Shown one piece after another: positions 42,827 through 51,676 of a stretch of 64,000 bases of DNA. Within the stretch, counting starts at the first letter, position 1; each line of letters opens with the position of its first letter. The notes under the pieces were generated by a model. The model made no database searches, was not told the DNA's origin, and was given only the letters and a program-made list of their open reading frames with translations. The translations under genes and the position numbers were made by a program. Origin of the DNA: Paramicrobacterium agarici (lineage in GTDB: Bacteria; Actinomycetota; Actinomycetes; Actinomycetales; Microbacteriaceae). The DNA lies in assembly GCF_002563955.1 (NCBI RefSeq), contig NZ_PDJE01000001.1, forward strand, positions 1,302,001 to 1,366,000. Direction: 5' to 3'.

Positions 42827-43232
42827 CGACACTCGCCTCCGACCGCACGGATCCCTGCGCCGGTTCCGACGGGTCCGAGCCGAGACCCGTGATGCGATTG
42901 AGCTCGTCGACGTGCACAATGCGCGGACGGTGGCTCTGCAGCTCCGTCTCGTCGACGAGCCCGTACGCCACGACGATCACGAGGTCGCCCGGGTGTACGA
43001 GGTGCGCAGCGGCGCCGTTGATCTCGATGTCACCGGCACCCGCGCGCCCGGTGATGACGTACGTCTCAAGACGCGCGCCGTTCGTGATGTCGAGAACGGC
43101 GACCTTCTCGCCGTCGACGAGCCCCGAAGCATCCATAAGCTCACTGTCGATCGTGATCGATCCGACGTAGTCGAGGTCGGCCGCGGTGACGGTGGCGCGA
43201 TGAATCTTCGAGGTGAGCACTGTTCGAAGCAT
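42819..43232 (-). CDS. panD: Aspartate 1-decarboxylase
   Basis: Makes beta-alanine for pantothenate. 137 residues: [16 protein letters not shown], the self-processing site YVGSITID (cleavage G24-S25 gives the pyruvoyl group), and [15 protein letters not shown] 43232 matches the family start and has TACCAT 7 bases upstream, the leaderless layout; ATG 43241 would add three residues. First gene of panD-panB-panC, divergent from coaBC. Confidence 0.96.
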   Translation of the reverse strand: MLRTVLTSKIHRATVTAADLDYVGSITIDSELMDASGLVDGEKVAVLDITNGARLETYVITGRAGAGDIEINGAAAHLVHPGDLVIVVAYGLVDETELQSHRPRIVHVDELNRITGLGSDPSEPAQGSVRSEASVGV

Positions 43233-43239
43233 GACTGAC

Positions 43240-43299
43240 ATGGTAGCGACGGTTGCCTGGACGGCGCCCAATACGTCGGCGAGCAGTGGTGCGTAGGAT
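43240..43299. promoter_or_regulatory. Divergent leaderless-type -10 boxes of panD and coaBC
   Basis: TACCAT on the minus strand (forward 43240-43245) is 7 bases from panD ATG 43232; TAGGAT on the plus strand (43294-43299) is 7 bases from coaBC ATG 43307. The whole CoA branch from aspartate and pantoate to phosphopantetheine is thus driven from one 74-base gap. Confidence 0.5.
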
Positions 43300-43306
43300 G
43301 AACCAC

Positions 43307-44497
43307 ATGAGAATCGTCGTGGGAGTGTGCGGCGGGATCGCCGCGTACAAGGTCGTCGGCGTCATTCGCACTCTCGTGCTTCGGGGGCATGATGTGCACG
43401 TGATTCCGACCGACTCGGCGCTCAAGTTCATCGGGGCGCCAACGTTCGAGGCCATCAGCCGCAACCCCATCGCGACCGATCTCTTCGACGGCGTGGCCGA
43501 GGTGAAGCACGTCTCGCTCGGCCAGAGCGCCGACGTGATCCTCGTCGCACCCGCGACGGCCAACACCATCGCGAAGATCGCGAACGGCCTGAGCGATGAC
43601 CTGCTGACGAACAGCATTCTCGCCTCGACCGCGCCGCTCGTCGTGGCGCCGGCGATGCACACCGAGATGTGGCAGAACCCCGCAACCCAGCACAACGTCG
43701 CCACGCTCGTCGACCGGGGCGCGCACATCGTCTGGCCCGAATCGGGGCAGCTCACCGGCAGTGACGTCGGCGTGGGTCGGCTCGCCGAGCCCGAGTCGAT
43801 CATCGCGGGAGTGGTGGCAGCGGCCGGCTCACGCGATCTTGCCGGCACGAGGGTGATCATCACGGCCGGCGGCACCCGCGAGCCCATTGACCCCGTGCGC
43901 TTCATCGGCAACCGCTCGAGCGGTAAACAGGGCGTTGCGCTCGCTGAGGCTGCGCGCGACCGCGGTGCCGACGTCGTACTCATCGGCGCGAACCTCGAGG
44001 TCGCTCCTCCCGTCGGCGTCGACTTCGTACCGGTGTCGACGGTCGCCGAGCTGCGCGACGGCGTCGTCTCTCGCTCGCCTGACGCCGACATCGTCGTCAT
44101 GGCCGCGGCAGTCTCCGACTACCGGCCCGTGACCGTCGCCACGACGAAGATGAAGAAGGATGCCGAGGGAGACAGCTTCTCGATCGAACTCACCGCCAAC
44201 CCGGACATTCTCGCGGAGTTGGGTCAGCGACAGCATCCGAGACCCGTGCTTGTCGGCTTCGCCGCCGAAACCGAGGCGGATGCTGGCGAGCTCATCGCAC
44301 GCGGAGCGGGCAAGGCAGAGCGCAAGAACGCCGACCTCATCGCCGTGAATCGTGTCGACGAGGGGCGGGGCTTCGGCGCCGCAGACAACGAGGTGACGAT
44401 CGTCGACCGCTACGGAGAGGTGCATGCGCGAGCTGCTGGCTCGAAGCGCGAGGTTGCCGACGCCATTCTCGCGGCGGCGCGCGGGGTGCGAGCCTAG
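43307..44497 (+). CDS. coaBC: Bifunctional phosphopantothenoylcysteine decarboxylase/synthetase
   Basis: 396 residues, two enzymes of CoA synthesis in one chain. The N-terminal flavin-dependent decarboxylase has [26 protein letters not shown] and [13 protein letters not shown]; the C-terminal CTP-dependent synthetase has [33 protein letters not shown] and KMKK. The start begins at the conserved glycine-rich strand. Uses the 4'-phosphopantothenate whose precursor the neighbouring pan genes make. Confidence 0.96.
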   Translation: MRIVVGVCGGIAAYKVVGVIRTLVLRGHDVHVIPTDSALKFIGAPTFEAISRNPIATDLFDGVAEVKHVSLGQSADVILVAPATANTIAKIANGLSDDLLTNSILASTAPLVVAPAMHTEMWQNPATQHNVATLVDRGAHIVWPESGQLTGSDVGVGRLAEPESIIAGVVAAAGSRDLAGTRVIITAGGTREPIDPVRFIGNRSSGKQGVALAEAARDRGADVVLIGANLEVAPPVGVDFVPVSTVAELRDGVVSRSPDADIVVMAAAVSDYRPVTVATTKMKKDAEGDSFSIELTANPDILAELGQRQHPRPVLVGFAAETEADAGELIARGAGKAERKNADLIAVNRVDEGRGFGAADNEVTIVDRYGEVHARAAGSKREVADAILAAARGVRA

Positions 44498-44868
44498 CCG
44501 ATGGCGCCGCTGATGATCGTGACGCCGGCGATCTCAAGAGCGACGGTTGCCGCAATCGCGACCGTCGGTACCCACCAGGCAATCCGGCGTGTGACGAGCA
44601 GCGGAACCGCGACGACCACGCCGAGCACTGGGGGAATCCAGACTCCGCCGACGGCGAGACCCGTGCCGACATCAATCGCCCTGAAGTCGCACGTGGCCGG
44701 CGTGCACGGATCGGTGAGCATGACCGAGAGCGCGCCCCAGTACATGGCCCCGAGAGCGATGACGATGCTCAGCGCCGTGAGCACGATCGTCGCGCCGAGG
44801 TCGGCAATGGAGCGTCGACGGGTACCGGAAGTCGCAGAGGCTGCGGGCTCCGGAAGAGGCTCGTCCAT
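44494..44868 (-). CDS. Small membrane protein of unknown function
   Basis: 124 residues, three helices: DLGATIVLTALSIVIALGAMYWG, VGGVWIPPVLGVVVAVPLLV and WWVPTVAIAATVALEIAGVTI. A loop with a cysteine pair (DPCTPATCDFRA) lies between the first two and may be oxidised outside. TACTCT (minus strand, 44880-44875) is 6 bases from ATG 44868. Its stop shares bases with the coaBC stop on the other strand. I do not recognise a function. Confidence 0.75.
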   Translation of the reverse strand: MDEPLPEPAASATSGTRRRSIADLGATIVLTALSIVIALGAMYWGALSVMLTDPCTPATCDFRAIDVGTGLAVGGVWIPPVLGVVVAVPLLVTRRIAWWVPTVAIAATVALEIAGVTIISGAIG

Positions 44869-44874
44869 GATTCA

Positions 44875-44880
44875 AGAGTA
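44875..44880 (-). promoter_or_regulatory. -10 box of the small membrane protein gene
   Basis: TACTCT on the minus strand, 6 bases before ATG 44868, with no Shine-Dalgarno between; leaderless layout. Confidence 0.4.
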
Positions 44881-44910
44881 GCCAGACGTTCTCGATACAG
44901 TGGAGACACT

Positions 44911-45987
44911 GTGACGACCCCTGACACCGCCGGCATGCCCGGAGCCGATGAGAAGCGCGCGCTCTTTCCGCGCGTGCGCACCGGGCGACGGTGGCTCAAT
45001 CTCGTCTGGACGATTCCCGCGGCCGTCGTCGTTCTGCTCGCGGTTGTGGCCGTCGGCATCGGCCTGCGTCAGCTCCCCGGCGTCGAGGACTTCATTGCAC
45101 AGCATCCAGGCACCGTCGCACGCGCCGAGCCGCAGGGATTTCCCTGGTGGCTGCGCTGGCAGCACTTTCTGAACGTCATCTTCCTGCTGCCGATCATGCG
45201 GTCGGGACTGCAGGTTCTCGCCGGGCGGCCACGGCTGTTCTGGAAGCTCGGGCAGCGTCCCGGAGCCGAGTGGCTGCGCATGAATGGGCCGGTCGAGCCG
45301 GGAGCCCGCGTCTCTCCGAGGCACGACGCGGTAGCACTGCCGACGCAGCTGGGTCTGCCCGGCACGCGGCGCTCAACAGCATCCGCCCGCTGGTGGCACC
45401 TCACGTGCACGATGCTGTGGCTGCTCAACGGCGTCGTGTTCTACATCGTGCTGTTCGCGACAGGGCAGTGGACGCGCGTAGTGCCGACGAGCCTCGACGT
45501 GTTTCCCAACGCCGTGAGCGCTGTGCTGCAGTACGCGTCGCTTGACTTTCCCGACCAGCGGTCGTGGGTCGCGTACAACGGCATTCAGCTGCTCACGTAC
45601 TTCATCACGGTGTTCGTCGCGGCACCGCTCGCCGTGCTCACGGGGTTGCTGCAATCGCCGCGCATCAGCAAGGCCGTGGGCGCCGCACACTCGCGCCTCT
45701 TCAACGCCGAGGCAGCGCGCTCGGTGCACTCGATCGTGCTGGCGTGGTTCGTGGTCTTCACGATCGTGCACGTCGCACTCGTGCTGACCACGGGCGCTGC
45801 CGAGAACCTCAACCACATCACCGTCGGGCACACGGGCACCGGCCCGGCGGGACTTGTGCTCTTCGCCGTCGGCGTCGTCGTGCTGGCCGTGCTCTGGGCG
45901 ATCGCATCTCCCGTCACGAATCGGTGGCCCGGCGCCGTTCAGGCCGTAGCGGTGCGAGTGCTCGGCCCGATCGCTCGATTGTTCTGA
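44911..45987 (+). CDS. Cytochrome b/b6-type membrane protein
   Basis: 358 residues. Helices near WLNLVWTIPAAVVVLLAVVAVGI, WWHLTCTMLWLLNGVVFYIVLF, LLTYFITVFVAAPLAVLTGLL, IVLAWFVVFTIVHVALVLTTG and LVLFAVGVVVLAVLWAI. Haem-ligand histidine candidates are in WWLRWQHFLNV, RWWHLTC, SVHSIVLAW and FTIVHVALV, giving a four-helix dihaem core as in the cytochrome b561/formate-dehydrogenase gamma type. Relatives usually pair with a molybdopterin oxidoreductase, but none is adjacent. GTG 44911 follows GTGGAGA. Confidence 0.78.
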   Translation: MTTPDTAGMPGADEKRALFPRVRTGRRWLNLVWTIPAAVVVLLAVVAVGIGLRQLPGVEDFIAQHPGTVARAEPQGFPWWLRWQHFLNVIFLLPIMRSGLQVLAGRPRLFWKLGQRPGAEWLRMNGPVEPGARVSPRHDAVALPTQLGLPGTRRSTASARWWHLTCTMLWLLNGVVFYIVLFATGQWTRVVPTSLDVFPNAVSAVLQYASLDFPDQRSWVAYNGIQLLTYFITVFVAAPLAVLTGLLQSPRISKAVGAAHSRLFNAEAARSVHSIVLAWFVVFTIVHVALVLTTGAAENLNHITVGHTGTGPAGLVLFAVGVVVLAVLWAIASPVTNRWPGAVQAVAVRVLGPIARLF

Positions 45988-46005
45988 CGAACAGTGCCCC
46001 TCTCG

Positions 46006-46512
46006 TTAGGCGGACTGAGTCTTCGCCCATTCCTCGACGCGCCGCGCTGATTCTTCTGGCGAGAGGTCCTCCACGCGTGTCATGACGGACCAGCGGATGC
46101 CGAAAGGATCGACAATCGAACTGAACCGGTCGCCCGAGACGAACGTGCTCGGCTCCTCGCGGATCGTCGCACCGGCGGCCCTCGCTCGCTCGGTGACGCC
46201 GTCGACGTCGGCGCAGTACAGCGCCATGGAGTAGTCATGGCCGCGCTCAGGGTCGGGGACAATGAGCGCGTTCGACTCCATGGGATCGCTGAGCGTCAGC
46301 ATCCCGGTGCCGAAGTCGAGAACCGCGTGCGCCACGACGTCGCCGAACCGTGTGACGTCGACGACGCGAGCGCCGAACGACGATGAATAGAACCTGATCG
46401 CCTCCTCGGCCGGAGACACGACGATGTGCGGAGTGAGTGACGTGCTGCCGTGCGGAACTCCGCCTGTCGTGTGTGTGCCGGATGCTGCTGACGTGTGTAT
46501 TTCTGTGCTCAT
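46006..46512 (-). CDS. VOC-family (PhnB/glyoxalase-like) protein
   Basis: 168 residues, one VOC domain: TPHIVVSPAEEAIRFYSSSFGARVV, VAHAVLDFGTGMLTLSD, SMALYCADVDGVTERARAAGA and DPFGIRWSVMTRVEDLSPEE. This is the PhnB-like subgroup, mostly uncharacterised and not proven enzymes. ATG 46512 is 6 bases from TACGCT on the minus strand. Divergent from an AraC-type regulator that probably controls it. Confidence 0.83.
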   Translation of the reverse strand: MSTEIHTSAASGTHTTGGVPHGSTSLTPHIVVSPAEEAIRFYSSSFGARVVDVTRFGDVVAHAVLDFGTGMLTLSDPMESNALIVPDPERGHDYSMALYCADVDGVTERARAAGATIREEPSTFVSGDRFSSIVDPFGIRWSVMTRVEDLSPEESARRVEEWAKTQSA

Positions 46513-46518
46513 GTGTTC

Positions 46519-46555
46519 AGCGTAGAAAGCGCATGTCAGCACCGTCTTGTATTTT
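46519..46555. promoter_or_regulatory. Divergent leaderless-type -10 boxes of the VOC and AraC genes
   Basis: TACGCT on the minus strand (forward 46519-46524) lies 6 bases from ATG 46512; TATTTT on the plus strand (46550-46555) lies 6 bases from ATG 46562. The whole gap is 49 bases. Confidence 0.45.
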
Positions 46556-46561
46556 TGCGAC

Positions 46562-47374
46562 ATGACGGATGCTGTGCAGACTCCGCCGCGCTCGCGAGGC
46601 CATCTCAACCCCGGCGCCGCCGGAGTGCGGTTCGATCGCTTCGCACTCGGGGCAGGCATGGAGGCGCTCGTGCGACACGTGTGGCTCGTGACGTGGTCGC
46701 TTCCGCCCGGCGTCGCCAGAGCCCAGCGTGTGCTCAGCTACCCGACCGTCAACATCGTGTTCGAGCCGCACACCGTCGCGCTGTATGGACCCGATTCTCG
46801 CGTTGACACTCGCGTGCTCACCGGGTCGGGGTGGGCCGTCGGCGTTCTGTTCCGGCCGGCCGCGTGCGTTCTGCTCACGCACACGGAGCCCCGTGATCTC
46901 GCTCACGCGGCTCCGCTCGGGGAGCCCGTCGAGTCTGCGCCGTGGTCGAGTGTGAGCGCGTGCCTCGGCGAGAGCGAAAGGGGCAGGCTTGTCGGCACTC
47001 TGCGGTCGTGGCTCGCGCCTCGCGCCGACGAGATCGACGACGGCGGGATGCTGCTGAATCGCGTGTGCGCCATGGCCGAGGGCGACGAGGACATTGTGCG
47101 CGTCGACGAGCTGGCGGCATCCGTGGGCGTCTCGGTGCGCACACTCGAGCGGCTCTCTCGCGCGCGGCTCGGAGTATCGCCCAAATGGCTCATCGAGTGC
47201 CGACGCATGCAGAACGCGGCAACGCGGCTCTACGCGGGCGAGGCTCAGGATCTCTCGGCGCTCGCCGCTGAGCTCGGCTTCGTCGACTACGCCCATTTCT
47301 CGCGCCGCTACTCGACGGTGCTCGCCGAGACTCCCGACCAGACGAGGCGCGCGGGGGAAGAATCGCGTCGCTGA
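46562..47374 (+). CDS. AraC-family regulator
   Basis: 270 residues. The N-terminal half carries an AraC-type sensing region (HVWLVTWSLPPGV, YPTVNIVFEPHTVALYGPDS, GWAVGVLFRPAA); the C-terminal domain (about 170-262) has two helix-turn-helix units (VDELAASVGVSVRTLERLSRARLGVSPKWLIECRRMQ and LSALAAELGFVDYAHFSRRY). The start codon has a -10 box 6 bases upstream. Divergent partner of the PhnB-like gene; ligand unknown. Confidence 0.88.
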   Translation: MTDAVQTPPRSRGHLNPGAAGVRFDRFALGAGMEALVRHVWLVTWSLPPGVARAQRVLSYPTVNIVFEPHTVALYGPDSRVDTRVLTGSGWAVGVLFRPAACVLLTHTEPRDLAHAAPLGEPVESAPWSSVSACLGESERGRLVGTLRSWLAPRADEIDDGGMLLNRVCAMAEGDEDIVRVDELAASVGVSVRTLERLSRARLGVSPKWLIECRRMQNAATRLYAGEAQDLSALAAELGFVDYAHFSRRYSTVLAETPDQTRRAGEESRR

Positions 47375-47389
47375 CGTCGCTGGTTTCTC

Positions 47390-48427
47390 TTAGAACAGAG
47401 TCTGCGCCGCGTCCGCGGGCGCCGGGAGCACAGTGGGAGTGGCCGTGCGTGGCTGTTCTTCAAAGCGAACGCCGCGACGTCGCTCGAGCCCGTGTGCGCG
47501 CAGCAGCGGTCGCACGCGCTCGGCCAGCTCTGCGCGGTACTGCTTCGGTGCGTAGGCGCCCTCGGCATACAAGGCGTTATACCGCGACATGAGTTCAGGA
47601 TGCTGTCGCTGCAGCCACATCATGAACCACGGCTTCACGCCCGGCTTGAGGTACAGCGTCGAGAACAGCGCGTAGCTCGCGCCGGCCTCTTTCACCCGGC
47701 GCAGTGCGTCGTCGAGCTGTTCCGTGGAGTCGGTGAGGTAGGGCAGGATCGGCATGAGAAACACGCCGCACTCGAGCCCGGCATCACGCACCGCCTTCAC
47801 GGTCGCGAGCCGCGCCGTCGGCGTGGGAGTCCCTGGTTCGACGGAGGACTGCAGCTCGTCGTCGTAGACGGCGATGGACATCGCGACATCGACGCTCACG
47901 TGCTGTGCGGCATCCTCCAGTCTCGGAATGTCGCGCCGCAGCAGCGTGCCCTTGGTGAGAACAGAGAACGGCGTACGTGACTGAGCGAGCGCGTCGATGA
48001 TCGACGGCATGAGCCGATAGCGGCCCTCGGCGCGCTGATAGGGGTCGGTATTTGTGCCGAGTGCGACAAGATCGCGCCGCCACGATGGTCGGGCGAGTTC
48101 ACGACGCAGAACCTCGGCCACGTTGGTCTTCACGACCACCTGCCGGTCGAAGTCTTCGCCCGCGTTGAGCTCAAGATAGGCGTGCGTCGGCCGGGCAAAG
48201 CAGTAGGTGCACGCGTGCGAGCAGCCGCGATACGGGTTGATCGTCCAGCCGAAGGGCATCTCAGAGCCGCCAGGCACACGATTGAGCGCGGACTTGGCGA
48301 GCACCTCGTGAAAGGTCATGCCGGCGAACTCGGGTGTCTGCACCGAGCGCACGAGACCGGCAGGCTGAGCGAGACCCGGTAGAGCGTTTCCGTCACTCCT
48401 CGAGAGCTTTTGAGCATCCCATCGCAT
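47390..48427 (-). CDS. Radical SAM protein, Rv2578c/SplB-like
   Basis: 345 residues. The iron-sulphur motif is in NPYRGCSHACTYCFAR (C-x3-C-x2-C), followed by the TIM-barrel strands VVVKTNVAEVL, LVALGTNTDPYQRAE and PFSVLTKGTLLRRDI. It belongs to the Rv2578c-type radical SAM group related to spore photoproduct lyase. Substrate unknown; repair or modification of nucleic acid has been suggested from the SplB likeness. A LexA-box-like sequence lies 10-23 bases upstream of ATG 48427. Confidence 0.88.
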   Translation of the reverse strand: MRWDAQKLSRSDGNALPGLAQPAGLVRSVQTPEFAGMTFHEVLAKSALNRVPGGSEMPFGWTINPYRGCSHACTYCFARPTHAYLELNAGEDFDRQVVVKTNVAEVLRRELARPSWRRDLVALGTNTDPYQRAEGRYRLMPSIIDALAQSRTPFSVLTKGTLLRRDIPRLEDAAQHVSVDVAMSIAVYDDELQSSVEPGTPTPTARLATVKAVRDAGLECGVFLMPILPYLTDSTEQLDDALRRVKEAGASYALFSTLYLKPGVKPWFMMWLQRQHPELMSRYNALYAEGAYAPKQYRAELAERVRPLLRAHGLERRRGVRFEEQPRTATPTVLPAPADAAQTLF

Positions 48428-48436
48428 GCGTTAAGT

Positions 48437-48450
48437 AGAACATACATTCG
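48437..48450 (-). promoter_or_regulatory. LexA-box-like site before the radical SAM gene
   Basis: On the minus strand CGAATGTATGTTCT matches the actinobacterial SOS-box consensus CGAACATATGTTCG at 11 of 14 positions, keeping CGAA and GTTC at the right spacing. It lies directly before the start codon, where a repressor would act. Confidence 0.35.
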
Positions 48451-48470
48451 GTGGGTTGTGGAGTTGTGAG

Positions 48471-49259
48471 TCAGAAGAATAGAAGACCTGCGAAGATGAC
48501 CATCGTCACCGCCCAGAACGCGACGACGAACACGGCATCGCGGGTGCGAAGCGGGAGCTCGTAGCGTTCTGTGCGCGAGGGATGCGCTCCGAACGCCCGC
48601 GCGTCCATTGACAGCGAGACGCGCTCGGCGTGCCTGATCGCGCTCGCGAGCAGGGGCACGATGTAGCCGATCGTTCGTCGTACTGCCGCGATGGGGCCGC
48701 GACCGCCCATGGTTCCGCGCACGCGGTGCGCTTTGCGGATCACATCGAGCTCCGCGCGAAAGCGTGGCACGAATCGATAGGACGCGAGTGCGGCGTAGCC
48801 GATGCGGTAGGGAACGCGCAGGTGCGCGACCGCGGAGCGCACGAGGTCGGGACCGCTCGAGGTCAGACCCGTGAGCAGTGCGAGCACGACGATGCTGACC
48901 AGGCGCAGCGCGGTCGCCGCTCCGATCTCGACGGCACTGAGGTACAGGTGATAGTCGCCGATGCGCAGCAGCGTCGTGCTGTGATCGAGGTCGCCCGCGT
49001 CGGTCCAGAGGCTGAACCCGACGGCGAGAATTGCTGCGGCGACGGGTAGAGCGATGAACAGCAACACAAGCCGAGACGTACTGAGGCGAGCGCCCGTGAG
49101 CAGCAGCAGATATCCGAGCGCGATGAACGTGACGGGCGTCGCGATATCGCGCGTGAAGACGAGCGCGAGCATTGCCGGAAGGGGCCCGGCAATGGTCGCG
49201 AGGGGGTTCAGGGCGTGCAGGTAGCGGCCTGTCGCACGCCGAGGCAGAGCCACCGTCAT
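48471..49259 (-). CDS. ECF transporter T component
   Basis: 262-residue membrane coupling subunit. Several helices (LNPLATIAGPLPAMLALVFTR, TFIALGYLLLLTGA, LVLLFIALPVAAAILAVGF, ALRLVSIVVLALLTGL) precede the coupling region with HRVRGTMGG and SMDARAFG, the paired Ala-Arg-x-type motifs that contact the ATPases. ATG 49259 overlaps the ATPase stop (ATGA). Last gene of the S-A-T operon. Confidence 0.9.
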   Translation of the reverse strand: MTVALPRRATGRYLHALNPLATIAGPLPAMLALVFTRDIATPVTFIALGYLLLLTGARLSTSRLVLLFIALPVAAAILAVGFSLWTDAGDLDHSTTLLRIGDYHLYLSAVEIGAATALRLVSIVVLALLTGLTSSGPDLVRSAVAHLRVPYRIGYAALASYRFVPRFRAELDVIRKAHRVRGTMGGRGPIAAVRRTIGYIVPLLASAIRHAERVSLSMDARAFGAHPSRTERYELPLRTRDAVFVVAFWAVTMVIFAGLLFF

Positions 49260-50968
49260 CGGGTCGCTCCAGGCAGGTCGGTGAACCGCGTCACGCGGCG
49301 CCACGCGGCGTCGTCGACACCGCTCATCGCCCGAGCAAGCGGAGGCTGTCGCAGGCTGTGGCGCCGAAGCAGCTCGATGTCAGAGAGGATGCTGGCCGGA
49401 GCGCCGTCGGCCGCGATTCTGCCGTTGGCGAGCACAACGACGCGCGATGCGTAGTCGGCGACGAGCTGCATGTCGTGCGACACGATGATGATCGTCGTTC
49501 CATTGACACGAAGCTCGCTCAGCATCGCCATGAGCTCGTCGGCGCGTTCGCGATCCTGCCCGAACGTCGGCTCGTCTAGCGCGAGAATCGGAGCGCCGAT
49601 GATGAGCGCCGTTCCGACGGAGAGGCGCCGCTTCTGCCCTCCCGACAACAGAAAGGGATGCACGTCTCGCAGCTCCGAGAGCCCGAGCCTGTCGAGCATC
49701 GCATCCACGCGATCGGCGATCTGCGGGGGAGCGAGACGATCGCCAGACGAGTCCCCGTGCACCCGAAGGCCGTACGCGAGCTCGTCGGCGACACTGTTGG
49801 CGACGAACTGGTGCTCGGGATTCTGAAAGACGAAGCCAACGCGCCCGGCGAGTGCTCGTGCGTCACGCGTTGCCGCGTCGACCCCGGCAAGCGACACGTG
49901 CTTCTTCGGAGGCCGGGCGACACCGGTGATGGCCTGGATGAGCGTCGTCTTGCCCGCTCCGTTCGCGCCGACGATCGCGAGAAAGTCTCCCGCCCGCACG
50001 TCGAGACTCACCTGATCGAGAAGGATGCTGTCGCCGCGGGCGATCGTGAGATCGCGCACGCGGATGAGCGGTTCTCCCGACGAGTGCTCGTGCGTGAGCG
50101 CGGGTGGAGCGGGAAGTGCGACGTCGTTCATGGCGCGCGTGAGCTCGGGCAGCGTGAGGGGGACGGCTTTGAGCTCGATGCCCGCGGACGCAAGCTGCTC
50201 GGCCGCCATGGTCGCGGTCGGAAGCCACACGCCCATCGCCGTGATCTCGTGCGCGTGGCCGACGATCACATCGCGAGGAGCGCCCGTGAACGCCGTGCGG
50301 CCGGCTCGATCGAGAACGACGACCCGGTCGACGATCGGCAATGCCGCATCGACATCGTGCTCGATGAGTACGACCGAGCGGTCTCCTGTGGCCGTCACAC
50401 GTCGCAGCACGGCGTACACGTCGTCGCTGCCGCTCGGGTCGAGGTTTGCCGTCGGCTCGTCGAGAACCAGAATGGGCGTGCGCATGGCGAGTGCGCAGGC
50501 GATCGCGAGTCGCTGCCGTTCCCCGCCCGAGAGGATGTCGGGAGAGTCATCGCGCCGCTGCCACAGCCCGACCGTGCGGAGCGACTCCTCAGCGCGCGCG
50601 AGAATCTCGGTCACGGGCAGCAGCATGTTCTCGAGCGCAAAGCAGGTTTCGTCGAGCACCGATTCGGTGACGATCTGAGCATCGGGATCTTGAAAGACCA
50701 GGGCGACGTGCTCCGAGAGCAGAGCCGTCGTCGTCGACGACGCATCGCGGCCGAGAACAGTCACCGTGCCGTCGACCTCCGCGGGAATCGACTGCGGAAC
50801 GAGACCGTTGATGGCGAGGGCGGCGGTCGACTTGCCGCAGCCGCTTGGACCGAGCAGAAGCACGACCTCACCAGCATCCACCGTCAGGCTCACACCCGCT
50901 GGTGTGGGTTCAGCGCGATCCGCGTGACGAATACGGACGTCGTCGAGAGTGAGCGCGGGCGCCGGCAT
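49256..50968 (-). CDS. ECF transporter ATPase, fused A-A' domains
   Basis: 570 residues with two complete ABC domains: first Walker A GPSGCGKST (about 40) and signature LSGGERQRLAI; second Walker A GANGAGKTT (about 330) and signature LSGGQKRRLSV. Both keep Walker B (VLDEPT, ALDEPT) and the switch histidine (IEHD, VSHD), so both are likely active. Powers uptake with the T and S subunits on either side. Starts 7 bases after the S-component stop. Confidence 0.93.
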   Translation of the reverse strand: MPAPALTLDDVRIRHADRAEPTPAGVSLTVDAGEVVLLLGPSGCGKSTAALAINGLVPQSIPAEVDGTVTVLGRDASSTTTALLSEHVALVFQDPDAQIVTESVLDETCFALENMLLPVTEILARAEESLRTVGLWQRRDDSPDILSGGERQRLAIACALAMRTPILVLDEPTANLDPSGSDDVYAVLRRVTATGDRSVVLIEHDVDAALPIVDRVVVLDRAGRTAFTGAPRDVIVGHAHEITAMGVWLPTATMAAEQLASAGIELKAVPLTLPELTRAMNDVALPAPPALTHEHSSGEPLIRVRDLTIARGDSILLDQVSLDVRAGDFLAIVGANGAGKTTLIQAITGVARPPKKHVSLAGVDAATRDARALAGRVGFVFQNPEHQFVANSVADELAYGLRVHGDSSGDRLAPPQIADRVDAMLDRLGLSELRDVHPFLLSGGQKRRLSVGTALIIGAPILALDEPTFGQDRERADELMAMLSELRVNGTTIIIVSHDMQLVADYASRVVVLANGRIAADGAPASILSDIELLRRHSLRQPPLARAMSGVDDAAWRRVTRFTDLPGATR

Positions 50969-50975
50969 CGCCGCG

Positions 50976-51578
50976 TCAGGCAGCCGTCATCGATCGGACC
51001 GAGTGGCGATGACGCGTGTGGCGACTCTCGCGGCGATCGACGTCTCGCTGCACCCCTCGAGCGACGCCCGTCTTATTGATGCCCGCCGCGATGACGCGCC
51101 CGAGCCAGGTGAAGAGCACGGGACTCACGGCGAAAAGGCCGAAGTAGACGAAGTTTGCCCACCCGGCGAAGTGCTCCATGCCCACGCCGATGAATACTCC
51201 ACCGCCGAAGATCACGCCCATGACGGCAGCGGCGACGTAGAACACCCACGGCTTCCAGTACCGGTACCTCGAGATCGCAAAGGGAACCTCTTGGAGCAGA
51301 CCGATGGCGAGCCCCGCGGCGAGATACCGCATGATGAACGCCGGGTTCACGGCGGAGCCGACGAGACCGGCGATGAGGCTCGTGATCAGGGCGACGCCGG
51401 GAAGGCGCAGAAGCGACTGCGCGATGACGCCGGGAAGAAAGTAGACGCCGATCGAGAGACCGTAGACGATCGGAGCGGCGGCCGCGACGATCCCGTTGAT
51501 GAATCCCGCGACGGTGAAGACGATCCCGCTTCCCACGCCGATCGCGGCACAGGTCATGAGGAGGCGGGTGCTGAACAT
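50976..51578 (-). CDS. ECF transporter S component, YkoE-like
   Basis: 200 residues, about five to six helices: TRLLMTCAAIGVGSGIVFTVAGFI, VYGLSIGVYFLPGVIA, GVALITSLIAGLVGSAV, YLAAGLAIGLLQEVPF, WVFYVAAAVMGVIFGGGVF and FVYFGLFAVSPVLFTWLG. This is the YkoE-type substrate binder, whose known members take thiamine or its pyrimidine. ATG 51578 begins the conserved part. A DtxR/IdeR-like box ahead of it suggests instead an iron-linked substrate. Confidence 0.83.
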   Translation of the reverse strand: MFSTRLLMTCAAIGVGSGIVFTVAGFINGIVAAAAPIVYGLSIGVYFLPGVIAQSLLRLPGVALITSLIAGLVGSAVNPAFIMRYLAAGLAIGLLQEVPFAISRYRYWKPWVFYVAAAVMGVIFGGGVFIGVGMEHFAGWANFVYFGLFAVSPVLFTWLGRVIAAGINKTGVARGVQRDVDRRESRHTRHRHSVRSMTAA

Positions 51579-51625
51579 GGGTATCCCTTGAGACTCGGGT
51601 TGCGGAGAACTCCAGTGTCTCAAAC

Positions 51626-51644
51626 TTAGCTGAGCCTTGCCTAC
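51626..51644 (-). promoter_or_regulatory. DtxR/IdeR iron-box-like operator of the ECF operon
   Basis: TTAGCTGAGCCTTGCCTAC matches TTAGGTTAGCCTAACCTAA at 14 of 19 positions, keeping the AGCCT core and the outer TTAG and CCTA. On the minus strand it overlaps a possible promoter, TTGCCG, 18 bases, TAAGTT. It lies 48-66 bases before the S-component start. Confidence 0.55.
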
Positions 51645-51676
51645 ATCGGCAATGGATGTGTGCGGCGAGAATCGGC

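Noticed and set aside
51579..51676. TPP riboswitch before the YkoE-like gene
   Set aside because: The 98 bases lack the conserved CTGAGA core and the paired downstream arm, and are too short for the full fold.
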